This document shows, one piece after another, positions 1-6,290 of a stretch of DNA of 6,290 nucleotides (the stretch's first letter is position 1; each line of letters begins with the position of its first letter). The notes under the pieces are model-generated. The model made no database searches. It was given only the letters and a program-made list of their open reading frames with translations, and was not told where the DNA came from. This DNA is from Oribacterium sp. UBA6992 (GTDB lineage Bacteria > Bacillota > Clostridia > Lachnospirales > Lachnospiraceae). The DNA is taken from positions 1 to 6,290 of the forward strand of contig DJXY01000115.1 of NCBI GenBank assembly GCA_002449915.1. Direction: 5' to 3'. Both the position numbers and the translations under genes were made by a program.

Positions 1-517
1 GATTGAGGGACGTATGAAGACGGCGCTGTATGTAGCGACCGTGGCAAGAACCTATCGTAAGGCAATCGATGATTACCAGGAGAGTCCGGAGAAGTATCAT
101 GCCAATATGGACTGGTACAAATCTGAGATTGCAAAATGTACCTACCGCGAGTTTACGACAGGCTTCTATTTTGGCAAGCCGCAGTCCGAGGATCAGATCT
201 ATGACAGTAATACCTATGTTACAGGCTCTGTGTATCTCGGAACGATCCGGGAAACCGATGCGGATGGATGGAGCTATCTTGAGCAGAAAAACAAGTTCTC
301 TGTGGGAGATCGTATAGAGATCATGAAGCCGGATGGACAGGACATTGAGACAGAGGTGCTGGAGATCCGGGACCTCGAGACGGACGAGCCTCAGGAGAGC
401 TGTCCGCATGCATGTCAGCAGCTTAGGGTAAGGCTATCTTATGTTCCAGCTGCGGGAGATATTATCCGGAAAACAGTACCCAAGGAGGATGCCGTACCCT
501 TGATGGATAAGGTCTGA
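1..517 (+). CDS. U32 family peptidase / RNA hydroxylation factor, C-terminal part (5' end outside window)
   Basis: The reading frame is open from base 2 and ends at TGA 515-517, giving 171 visible codons. It starts IEGRMKTALYVATVARTYRK, the conserved segment that in U32 proteins ends the catalytic TIM-barrel part. The ATG at 14 is therefore an internal methionine and the true start lies upstream. The rest, from about 60 codons in, looks like the small beta-rich C-terminal domain of longer U32 proteins (YegQ/YrrO type), including the GD.I.I..P.G segment and the SCPH stretch near the end. U32 proteins were first described as collagenase-like proteases. Characterised relatives E. coli TrhP (YegQ) and RlhA act in hydroxylation of tRNA U34 and 23S rRNA C2501, so a role in RNA modification is as likely as proteolysis here. 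The cysteine-rich U32 signature lies upstream of the window, so the subfamily cannot be fixed. The next gene follows after 29 bases, suggesting co-transcription. Confidence 0.9.
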   Translation, partial: IEGRMKTALYVATVARTYRKAIDDYQESPEKYHANMDWYKSEIAKCTYREFTTGFYFGKPQSEDQIYDSNTYVTGSVYLGTIRETDADGWSYLEQKNKFSVGDRIEIMKPDGQDIETEVLEIRDLETDEPQESCPHACQQLRVRLSYVPAAGDIIRKTVPKEDAVPLMDKV

Positions 518-546
518 GCGCTCCTTATACAGGTGGAAAGGATTGT

Positions 547-1380
547 ATGGAGCTTATTTTTGCCGGTGTCGCAATCGCATCACTTGCGTATTTTGTGATC
601 ATCCTGTTATACAATGGGATCACCTCCTTCCTCTGGTTCTGGCCGGTATTTGTACTGGTGAACTTTGCCATGTTTTTTATGGTAAGGTTTTTAAGGAGGA
701 GGAAACGACAGAAAAAGGAAGTGTGGATTGCTCCCTTTGTCGCGGTATTTACGACCTATGGACTGGGGCTTGCCACACTGCTTTTGCTTATCGCGATTAT
801 CTTTGCCGGTGGGCATTCCGTCGAACGTAAAAACCTGGACTATGTCATTGTCCTGGGGACAGATCTCGATGATAATCGTATTTCCAGGTCTCTCCGCCGG
901 AGACTGGACAGGGCACTTGCCTATGCAGAAGAGAACCCCGGCACGACCTTTGTTCTATCCGGTGGCAGAGGGGATTATGATAAAAGCACGCAGGCGACCG
1001 TAATGTATTATTACATGATTCAGCACGGGGTACCGGCGCAGAATCTGATGATGGAGTTTTATTCACACTCTACATTGGAGAAGATCGGATTTTCAATGAA
1101 GATGATCGAGGAAGACAGGACAGAGAAGCTGGAGGAGCTGGACCGGCCGGAAAGTCCGGCACAGGACCGGAGGCTGATCATCGCCGCAGAGGATCGGCCG
1201 TTGTCGGTTGGGATCCTGACCTCGGAATTTAATATGTACCGGGCTGTGCATATGGCGGAAAAGTTTGGAGCACAGGATATCTGTCCGATGGCAACGAGAT
1301 CCGATGAGCTGATGCTCGTGCACCTTCTGGTCCGGGAAGCTGTGGCTATTTTTAAGGACCGGTTAATGGGCAACATTTAA
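547..1380 (+). CDS. YdcF/SanA-like DUF218 domain membrane protein
   Basis: The 277-residue product has three hydrophobic stretches at about residues 2-22, 26-48 and 61-88. A strongly basic run (residues 50-57) separates the second and third and is probably cytoplasmic. The DUF218 domain follows from about residue 97: DYVIVLGTDL (98-107), a conserved arginine-rich helix (RRRLDRAL, 117-124), the FVLSGGRGDYDKS core (135-147), a GVPAQNLMME segment (161-170) and the TSEFNMYRA strand-helix (225-233). Multi-pass DUF218 proteins of this kind are common in Firmicutes. The family includes E. coli SanA and YdcF; no reaction is firmly established, and an envelope role is inference. A charged stretch at about residues 190-219 looks longer than the usual linker before the TSEF strand. 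The ATG at 547 is preceded by AGGTGG (531-536) and GGAAAGG (535-541), which support this start. The stop codon overlaps the ribosome binding site of the next gene, implying translational linkage. Confidence 0.88.
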   Translation: MELIFAGVAIASLAYFVIILLYNGITSFLWFWPVFVLVNFAMFFMVRFLRRRKRQKKEVWIAPFVAVFTTYGLGLATLLLLIAIIFAGGHSVERKNLDYVIVLGTDLDDNRISRSLRRRLDRALAYAEENPGTTFVLSGGRGDYDKSTQATVMYYYMIQHGVPAQNLMMEFYSHSTLEKIGFSMKMIEEDRTEKLEELDRPESPAQDRRLIIAAEDRPLSVGILTSEFNMYRAVHMAEKFGAQDICPMATRSDELMLVHLLVREAVAIFKDRLMGNI

Positions 1381-1384
1381 GGAG
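1379..1384 (+). promoter_or_regulatory. Ribosome binding site of the M16C peptidase gene, overlapping the upstream stop codon
   Basis: AAGGAG sits six bases before the ATG at 1391, and its first two bases are the last two of the TAA stop (1378-1380) of the DUF218 gene. Ribosomes finishing the upstream gene therefore cover this site. It fixes ATG 1391 as the start: the nearer ATG at 1387 is out of frame and too close to the site. Confidence 0.8.
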
Positions 1385-1390
1385 AAATGC

Positions 1391-4348
1391 ATGAAACAAT
1401 ATGAACTGATAGAAAAACGACAGATCGAGGAGCTCAGGACCGATATGGTGGTATACCGTCATCGGAAATCCGGTGCGAGGATTCTGACCATGCAAAACGA
1501 GGATGTCAATAAGGTATTTAGTATTGCCTTCCGGACACCTGCGGCAGATTCCACCGGAGTTGCGCATATTACAGAGCATTCTGTACTTTGCGGTTCGGAG
1601 AAATTTCCGCTCAAGGATCCGTTTGTGGAGCTTGCCAAGGGTTCTCTTAATACCTTTCTTAATGCAATGACGTATCCGGATAAAACGGTTTATCCGATTG
1701 CGTCTACCAATGATAAGGATTTTGACAATCTCATGGATGTCTATATGGATGCCGTGCTGCATCCGAACTGCATCAAAAATGAGTGGACATTCCGTCAGGA
1801 GGGCTGGCATTATGAGCTGGATGCTCCAGACGGAGAGCTCAGCTATAATGGAGTTGTATACAATGAGATGAGGGGAGCTTTTTCCAACCCGGAATCCGTA
1901 CTGGAGAGATACATCCTCCATGCGCTGTATCCGGACAACACCTATGCCAATGAGTCCGGAGGCGATCCGGAGGTCATCCCGACACTGAGCTATCAGGACT
2001 TCTGTGCATTCCATGCAAGATATTATCATCCGTCCAATTCTTATATCATCTTATATGGAAATATGGATATGGAAAAGAAACTTGCATGGCTGGATGAAGC
2101 GTACCTTTCGGCATATGATGCCATCAATCCGGATTCCGAGATTCCGAGGCAGGAAGCATTCGCAGAAATGCACGAGGAGGAGATGGTTTACCCGATCGGA
2201 GAGCATGAGGCGCTAAACAATCGAACCTATCTTTCCTATAATCTGTCTGTCAAGGATGATCTGGATCCGAAGCTCTGCATGGCATTTGATGTGCTGGATT
2301 ATGCGCTGATCTCCGGACCCGGGGCGCCGCTTCGGCAGGCAATCCTGGATGCAGGTATCGGAGAGGATGTCTTTGGAGGATATGAGGACGGGATTCTGCA
2401 GCCATATTTTACTGTTACCGTTAAAAATGCAGAAGCTTCAGATAAGGAGCGGTTCATTAAGACTATCCGGGATACACTTGCAAGGCTTGTAAAGGACGGG
2501 CTGGATCAGAAAACGCTGCTTGCCGCAATTAACCGCGACGAGTTCCAGTATCGCGAGGCGGATTACGGCAGGACACCCAAGGGACTTGTATATGCACTGA
2601 CAGCGATGGATGCCTGGCTCTATGATGGGAAACCATGGACACATCTCGAGTGCGAGCACATTTATAAGGAGCTGAGAGATGGCGTAAGCAAGGGATATTT
2701 TGAGTCACTCATGGAGAAGTATCTGCTCAATAACACGCATGCTGCGCTGGTGACGCTGAAGCCGGAGCAGGGGCTCACGGAAAAGAGGGACCTGGAGCTT
2801 AAGGAGAGACTGCACCAGTATAAGGAGAGTCTTTCTGCTGCGGAAATCAGCAAGCTTGTCCGGGACACCCATGAAATGAAAGAGTATCAGGAAACTCCGA
2901 CGCCGGAGGAGGAGCTCCGGAAGCTGCCGCTCCTCACACGAGAGGATATCCGCAAGGAGGCGGATCAGATCAATTACACGGTAAACGAGCTTTACGGCAG
3001 TAAGGTATTGTTTACAGAGCTTGACAGCCGGGGTATCGCATATCTTCGCTTTAATTTTAACACCTCCGGACTTACTGAGGAGGAGCTGCCTTACGCAGGG
3101 CTTTTAAAGACGGTCTTTGGCTATATGGATACCAAAAACCATACATATCAGGACTTGAGATCGGATGTGCTGCTCCACACCGGCGGTATCCAGTTTGATG
3201 CCAATGCGTACCCGGATCTTAACCATTATAACTATTATACTGGTATTTTCAGCGTGGACATCAAGCTCCTGTATCCGGAAATTCCGTATGGACTCAAGAT
3301 CATCGACGAGATCCTGCATACCACCAAATTCAGTGACCGGAAGCGAATGAAGGAGATCCTGAATGAAGCAAGATCCCGGGAGAGAATGCGCATTGAGGGA
3401 TCAGGACATACCTATGCAGTCAATCGTTCCACCTCGTATTTTTCCGGTACGGCACGTTATCAGGACCTTACAGGAGGGATTGCGTATTACCGTTTCATTG
3501 TGGATGCGGTAGAGAGTTTTGACAAGGATCCGGAGGGCTTTACGGAGAAGCTCTCGGAGGTTGCGGAAAAGATTGTCAGTATCGATAATCTTTTTGTATC
3601 CATCGGAGCCGAAAAGACAGGATATGAAGCATTTAGCAGGGAGTTTGCAGCCTTCAGAGACTGCTTCCGGAGAAATGACCGGGAGGGAAGTCTTATGAGA
3701 GAGATCCTCAACCTCCCCAAGGTCAGCGGTGCCAAAGAGCAGGATCCGCAGATTGAGCTGTCCGGCAATCGGAATGAAGGCTTCCGTACACCTTCCCAGA
3801 TCAACTATGTGGCACGGACGGGATGGTATGATCCGGCAAAGCATCCGTATACCGGTGCACTTAAGGTGCTTAAAAATATCCTGAACTTTGAGTATCTCTG
3901 GAGCAATCTCCGGGTAAAGGGCGGAGCCTATGGATGCATGGCAGGCTTCGGACGCTCTGGAGAGGCGTATTTTGTTTCCTACAGGGATCCGAATCTCCGG
4001 GAGACGCTTAAGGTCTATGAGAAGCTCCCGGAGTATCTCGCAGACTTCCGGTGCTCGGACAGAGATATGACAAAATATGTGATCGGCGCGATTTCCGAGC
4101 TGGATACGCCGAAAACCAATTATACACAGGCACTCCTTTCCGTCAGCGCATTTTTATCCGGCGTGACAAATGAAATGCTGCAGCAGGAGAGAGAGGAAGT
4201 TCTTACAGCTACGGTAGAGGATATCCGGAAGCTTGCACCGTATGCTGCCGAGGCTCTTGCAACAGGAGCCGGATGCACAATTGGCGGAGCCGCTATGGTG
4301 GACGCAGCGAAGGACTGCTTTTATACCATTGAGGATCTCTTTCAGTAA
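1391..4348 (+). CDS. M16C family zinc metallopeptidase, presequence protease (PreP)-like / insulinase family
   Basis: This 985-residue protein has the usual length of PreP-type M16C enzymes, large clamshell peptidases that degrade short unfolded peptides inside a closed chamber. The inverted zinc motif HxxEH is HITEH at residues 59-63: H59 and H63 bind zinc and E62 is the catalytic base. The third zinc ligand is E159 in NGVVYNEMRG, 100 residues after the first histidine as expected. The substrate-side arginine and tyrosine given by the C-terminal half are present as R841 and Y847 in LRVKGGAYG, with the family spacing of six. The order is N-terminal M16 domain (about 20-230), a second inactive M16-like region, the M16C-associated hinge region (about 470-715) and a C-terminal M16 domain (about 730-960). 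There is no signal peptide or membrane segment, so it is probably cytosolic and recycles peptides; this role is inferred from the family. The gene lies 10 bases after the DUF218 gene and 12 bases before era. Confidence 0.95.
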   Translation: MKQYELIEKRQIEELRTDMVVYRHRKSGARILTMQNEDVNKVFSIAFRTPAADSTGVAHITEHSVLCGSEKFPLKDPFVELAKGSLNTFLNAMTYPDKTVYPIASTNDKDFDNLMDVYMDAVLHPNCIKNEWTFRQEGWHYELDAPDGELSYNGVVYNEMRGAFSNPESVLERYILHALYPDNTYANESGGDPEVIPTLSYQDFCAFHARYYHPSNSYIILYGNMDMEKKLAWLDEAYLSAYDAINPDSEIPRQEAFAEMHEEEMVYPIGEHEALNNRTYLSYNLSVKDDLDPKLCMAFDVLDYALISGPGAPLRQAILDAGIGEDVFGGYEDGILQPYFTVTVKNAEASDKERFIKTIRDTLARLVKDGLDQKTLLAAINRDEFQYREADYGRTPKGLVYALTAMDAWLYDGKPWTHLECEHIYKELRDGVSKGYFESLMEKYLLNNTHAALVTLKPEQGLTEKRDLELKERLHQYKESLSAAEISKLVRDTHEMKEYQETPTPEEELRKLPLLTREDIRKEADQINYTVNELYGSKVLFTELDSRGIAYLRFNFNTSGLTEEELPYAGLLKTVFGYMDTKNHTYQDLRSDVLLHTGGIQFDANAYPDLNHYNYYTGIFSVDIKLLYPEIPYGLKIIDEILHTTKFSDRKRMKEILNEARSRERMRIEGSGHTYAVNRSTSYFSGTARYQDLTGGIAYYRFIVDAVESFDKDPEGFTEKLSEVAEKIVSIDNLFVSIGAEKTGYEAFSREFAAFRDCFRRNDREGSLMREILNLPKVSGAKEQDPQIELSGNRNEGFRTPSQINYVARTGWYDPAKHPYTGALKVLKNILNFEYLWSNLRVKGGAYGCMAGFGRSGEAYFVSYRDPNLRETLKVYEKLPEYLADFRCSDRDMTKYVIGAISELDTPKTNYTQALLSVSAFLSGVTNEMLQQEREEVLTATVEDIRKLAPYAAEALATGAGCTIGGAAMVDAAKDCFYTIEDLFQ

Positions 4349-4360
4349 GGGAGTAGGATC

Positions 4361-5260
4361 ATGGCAGTAACAAAATCAGGATTTGTCGCGCTGGTCGGGA
4401 GACCAAATGTCGGTAAGTCTACCTTGATGAATGCAATTGTAGGTCAGAAAATCGCCATTACCTCCAGGAAGCCGCAGACCACAAGAAACCAGGTGATGGC
4501 AGTCTATGATGATGCACGAGGACAGATCGTTTTCCATGATACGCCTGGTATCCATAAAGCGGAAAATCTGCTTGGAGAGTACATGGAGCATGTTGCGGAA
4601 AAGGCACTTGGCGATGTGGATCTCGTACTCTGGCTGGTAGAGCCTACGGATTATATCGGAGCCGGAGAGCAGCGTATCATTGAAATTCTGAAGCATTCAA
4701 AAAAGAAAAAGATTCTGGTGATCAACAAAATCGACACCATGAAAAATCCGGAAAAGCTGGATGAAATTATCGCGCAATACACGTCCAAGGTGGAGTTCCA
4801 GGAGGTTGTGCAGGTTTCCGCATACCGGAAAAAGGGTATCGAGGAACTCAAGGACTGTATTTTCCGGTATTTACCGGAGGGACCGCGCTATTATGACGAG
4901 GATACGGTCACAGACATGTCCATACGGGATATTACCGCGGAGCTCATCCGGGAGCAGGCACTTTATAAGCTGCGGGACGAGGTACCGCATGGCATTGCAG
5001 TGCTGATTGATGAAATGAAGCAGCGCTCCAACGGACTATGGGATGTCAAGGCCACCATCGTTTGCGAGAGAGATGCGCATAAGGGCATCATCATCGGCAG
5101 AGGCGGTTCCATGATTAAAAACATCGGGACAGGCGCCCGGATCCAGATCGAGGACCTGGTTCAGGGCAAGGTCAATCTCCAGCTTTTTGTCAAGGTACGG
5201 AAGGACTGGAGAGAAAACAAGGCGTATCTTAAGGAATACGGATATCAGGAAGATGACTGA
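4361..5260 (+). CDS. era: GTPase Era, 30S ribosome assembly factor
   Basis: The complete 299-residue protein matches the usual Era length of about 300. The GTPase motifs are in order: G1 GRPNVGKST (13-21), G2 region KPQTTRN (37-43), G3 DTPG (60-63), G4 NKID (122-125) and G5 VSA (152-154). The C-terminal KH RNA-binding domain is clear, with IIIGRGGSMIK containing the GxxG loop at residues 246-249. Era is a cytoplasmic GTPase that binds the 3' end of 16S rRNA and helps mature the 30S subunit; this is family knowledge. The start at ATG 4361 follows AAGGGAG (4347-4353), which overlaps the TAA of the M16C gene, with a second AGGA at 4355-4358. recO begins three bases after the stop. The era-recO pairing is widely conserved in Firmicutes. 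In Bacillus the upstream genes are cell-envelope and nucleotide genes (dgkA, cdd), whereas here an M16C peptidase takes that place. Confidence 0.98.
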   Translation: MAVTKSGFVALVGRPNVGKSTLMNAIVGQKIAITSRKPQTTRNQVMAVYDDARGQIVFHDTPGIHKAENLLGEYMEHVAEKALGDVDLVLWLVEPTDYIGAGEQRIIEILKHSKKKKILVINKIDTMKNPEKLDEIIAQYTSKVEFQEVVQVSAYRKKGIEELKDCIFRYLPEGPRYYDEDTVTDMSIRDITAELIREQALYKLRDEVPHGIAVLIDEMKQRSNGLWDVKATIVCERDAHKGIIIGRGGSMIKNIGTGARIQIEDLVQGKVNLQLFVKVRKDWRENKAYLKEYGYQEDD

Positions 5261-5263
5261 TGT

Positions 5264-5914
5264 ATGACAGAGGAAATTGAAGTGCATGGCGTTGTGCTGT
5301 CGTCTGCGCCGGTCCGGGACTATGATAAGCGTCTCTCCCTGCTTACCAATGAGCTTGGCAAAATTACAGTATGGGCATCCGGAGCCAAAAAACCAGGCTC
5401 GGCACTGATGGCACCGACCCGGAATTTTGTATTCGGAACCTTCCGGCTCGGCAAGGGCAGAAGCGGATACAATCTGCGCTCTGTCAAGGTACATCAGTAT
5501 TTTGAGGAAATTGCGCTGGATCTTGTCAATGCCTGCTATGGCTCGTATATCCTGGAGCTTGCGGATTATATGGCACAGGAAAATCTGGAAGCGGATGAGA
5601 TGGTTAACCTTGTCTATGTATCCTTAAAGGCGGTTCTCTCGCCCAACATCCCGGACGAGCTGGTCCGGAGGGTCTATGAGCTTCGTATGCTGTATCTTAA
5701 CGGGGAGTATACAGAGCTTCCTCCGATGGAAGCGAGCCCTGCCTGCAGCTTTGCCTGGAAGTTTGTTTTAGATACACCGGTGCTGCGCCTGTACACCTTT
5801 ACTTTAAAGCCGGAGGTACTTAAGGAGTTCTCTGCCAATGTGGACATCCTCTTGAGAGAGGCATTGCCGCATAGCTTCCGGAGCCTTGAAATCCTCAAAA
5901 CCCTCGGGAGCTGA
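5264..5914 (+). CDS. recO: DNA repair/recombination mediator RecO, short form without zinc finger
   Basis: The product has 216 residues; RecO is usually about 240-250. The N-terminal OB fold (about residues 1-80) is typical: IEVHGVVLSSAPVRDYDKRL, LGKITVWASGAKKP, then FVFGTFRLGKGRSGYNL. The helical C-terminal domain follows (LELADYMAQE at 97-106, PDELVRRVYELRMLYLNGEY at 130-149, and the terminal SFRSLEIL). RecO works with RecR to load RecA on SSB-coated single-stranded DNA and anneals strands; this is family knowledge. Many Firmicute RecO proteins carry a CxxC...CxxC zinc finger after the 'YELR' helix. Here the chain passes from NGEYTELPP directly to SPACSFAWKFVLDTP, and only two cysteines (C91, C161) exist in the whole protein, so a zinc site is not possible in the usual form. 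The frame is otherwise intact. ATG 5264 is the only possible start, because the codon two before it in frame is the era TGA (5258-5260). AGGAAGA at 5247-5253, inside era, can serve as the ribosome binding site. Confidence 0.95.
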   Translation: MTEEIEVHGVVLSSAPVRDYDKRLSLLTNELGKITVWASGAKKPGSALMAPTRNFVFGTFRLGKGRSGYNLRSVKVHQYFEEIALDLVNACYGSYILELADYMAQENLEADEMVNLVYVSLKAVLSPNIPDELVRRVYELRMLYLNGEYTELPPMEASPACSFAWKFVLDTPVLRLYTFTLKPEVLKEFSANVDILLREALPHSFRSLEILKTLGS

Positions 5915-5919
5915 GGATT
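5890..5919 (+). terminator. Hairpin across the recO stop codon, possible weak terminator
   Basis: AATCCTCA (5890-5897) and TGAGGATT (5912-5919) are perfect 8-base inverted repeats separated by a 14-base loop. The right arm begins with the recO TGA stop. The loop holds a further short CCC/GGG complement. No real T-run follows; the next bases are AATAATTGCTATTTCC. As an intrinsic terminator it would be weak, and it could instead act as a 3'-end stabiliser or be incidental. Its place at the boundary between the five-gene run and the glycyl-tRNA synthetase promoter fits partial termination. Confidence 0.35.
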
Positions 5920-5924
5920 AATAA

Positions 5925-5953
5925 TTGCTATTTCCGCAAAACTGATGTATAGT
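5925..5953 (+). promoter_or_regulatory. Predicted sigma-A promoter for the glycyl-tRNA synthetase gene
   Basis: TTGCTA (5925-5930, four of six matches to TTGACA) and TATAGT (5948-5953, five of six matches to TATAAT) are separated by exactly 17 bases, in the AT-rich part of the only sizeable intergenic gap. Transcription would start near 5960, leaving a leader of about 47 bases before the ATG at 6007. This is a sequence match only. Confidence 0.6.
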
Positions 5954-5976
5954 TTCAGAAGTCTTTTACACATGAA

Positions 5977-5992
5977 GCTGCACTCCGGCAGC
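5977..5992 (+). other. Small hairpin in the glycyl-tRNA synthetase leader
   Basis: GCTGC (5977-5981) and GCAGC (5988-5992) can pair around the six-base loop ACTCCG. The hairpin ends five bases before the GAGG ribosome binding site (5998-6001). It is short, no T-run follows, and it could be chance. It does not resemble a T-box, which needs a far longer leader with a specifier stem and an antiterminator. Confidence 0.25.
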
Positions 5993-6006
5993 AGAAAGAG
6001 GAAAAA

Positions 6007-6290
6007 ATGCCAAAGAATTACACTATGGACACCATTGTATCTCTTGCCAAGTCAAGAGGATTTGTTTACCCGGGCTCTGAGATCTATGGTGGTCTTGCCA
6101 ATACCTGGGACTATGGAAATCTGGGCGTTGAGCTTAAAAATAACGTCAAGAAAGCATGGTGGAAAAAGTTCATCCAGGAATCCAAGTACAATGTCGGTAT
6201 CGACTGCGCCATCCTTATGAATCCGCAGACCTGGATCGCATCCGGACATCTTGCATCCTTCTCGGATCCGCTGATGGACTGCAAGGAGTG
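6007..6290 (+). CDS. glyQS: Glycyl-tRNA synthetase (dimeric, single-chain type), N-terminal part; 3' end outside window
   Basis: The frame from ATG 6007 stays open to the end of the window (94 complete codons). It begins [20 protein letters not shown] and continues with [20 protein letters not shown] (residues 21-40), the highly characteristic opening of the alpha2-type class II glycyl-tRNA synthetase. [18 protein letters not shown] (about 76-93) is the class II motif 1 region with its conserved proline. The enzyme charges tRNA-Gly with glycine using ATP in the cytoplasm. This single-chain form differs from the separate GlyQ and GlyS subunits found in Bacillus subtilis and E. coli; databases often label the gene glyS or glyQS. 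GAGG (5998-6001), five bases before the ATG, supports the start. Position directly after era-recO is a recurring Firmicute arrangement. A separate promoter is predicted in the 92-base gap, which looks too small for a T-box. Confidence 0.96.
   Translation, partial: MPKNYTMDTIVSLAKSRGFVYPGSEIYGGLANTWDYGNLGVELKNNVKKAWWKKFIQESKYNVGIDCAILMNPQTWIASGHLASFSDPLMDCKE

Noticed and set aside
543..830. Alternative overlapping open frame beginning TTG at 543, with several cysteines in its translation
   Set aside because: It runs in another frame over the membrane segments of the DUF218 gene. The DUF218 frame continues into a recognisable domain; this one stops without any.
1146..1160. Inverted repeat GCCGGA-AAG-TCCGGC as a possible terminator
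   Set aside because: It is inside the DUF218 gene, has a 6-base stem with a 3-base loop and no following T-run. It is kept only as a remark on the inserted segment.
1352..2029. Long open frame (225 codons) on the minus strand opposite the start of the M16C gene
   Set aside because: It lies wholly opposite conserved coding sequence, including the zinc-motif region, and its translation resembles no protein I know and has no domain-like pattern. It is a by-product of the codon use of the + strand gene.
5036..5494. Minus-strand open frame of 152 codons spanning the era-recO junction
   Set aside because: Both + strand genes here are clearly real (Era KH domain, RecO OB fold), and the antisense translation shows no recognisable domain.
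5946..5953. Extended -10 element (TG just before TATAGT)
   Set aside because: The TG at 5946-5947 directly abuts the hexamer, whereas an extended -10 needs one base between them, so it is off by one position.
1..6290. Mobile elements, CRISPR arrays, tRNA or rRNA genes, attachment sites
   Set aside because: The window is almost fully filled by six housekeeping genes with similar base composition. The only sizeable gap (92 bases) shows no direct repeats, terminal inverted repeats or cloverleaf.

Overview
This window is ordinary bacterial housekeeping chromosome. All six genes are on the + strand and packed almost end to end. The protein families, AGGAG-type ribosome binding sites, balanced GC content and the gene order era-recO-glycyl-tRNA synthetase (single-chain alpha2 type) point to a Firmicute of class Clostridia, most likely a Lachnospiraceae-type gut anaerobe. 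This is a judgement from protein character; no database search was possible. I see no mobile element, CRISPR array, tRNA or rRNA gene.

Layout. Positions 1-517 hold the 3' end of a U32-family 'peptidase' gene, a family whose studied members are largely RNA hydroxylation factors. Positions 547-1380 encode a membrane-anchored YdcF/SanA-like (DUF218) protein with three N-terminal hydrophobic segments. Positions 1391-4348 encode a full-length M16C (presequence-protease-like) zinc metallopeptidase with all expected catalytic residues. Positions 4361-5260 encode the ribosome-assembly GTPase Era. Positions 5264-5914 encode the recombination mediator RecO, in a short form lacking the usual four-cysteine zinc finger. 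After a 92-base gap with a hairpin at the recO stop and a good sigma-A-type promoter, positions 6007-6290 hold the 5' end of a glycyl-tRNA synthetase gene.

Gaps between the first five genes are 29, 10, 12 and 3 bases, so they are probably one transcription unit that begins upstream of the window. The glycyl-tRNA synthetase gene probably has its own promoter as well. The shared theme is translation and RNA maintenance (U32 protein, Era, GlyRS) with peptide turnover (M16C), recombinational repair (RecO) and an envelope protein of unknown role (DUF218). I found no convincing new biological system. The points most worth a second look are the zinc-finger-less RecO, a strong excess of the palindrome TCCGGA in all three codon phases, the extra charged segment inside the DUF218 domain, and the absence of room for a T-box upstream of the glycyl-tRNA synthetase gene.
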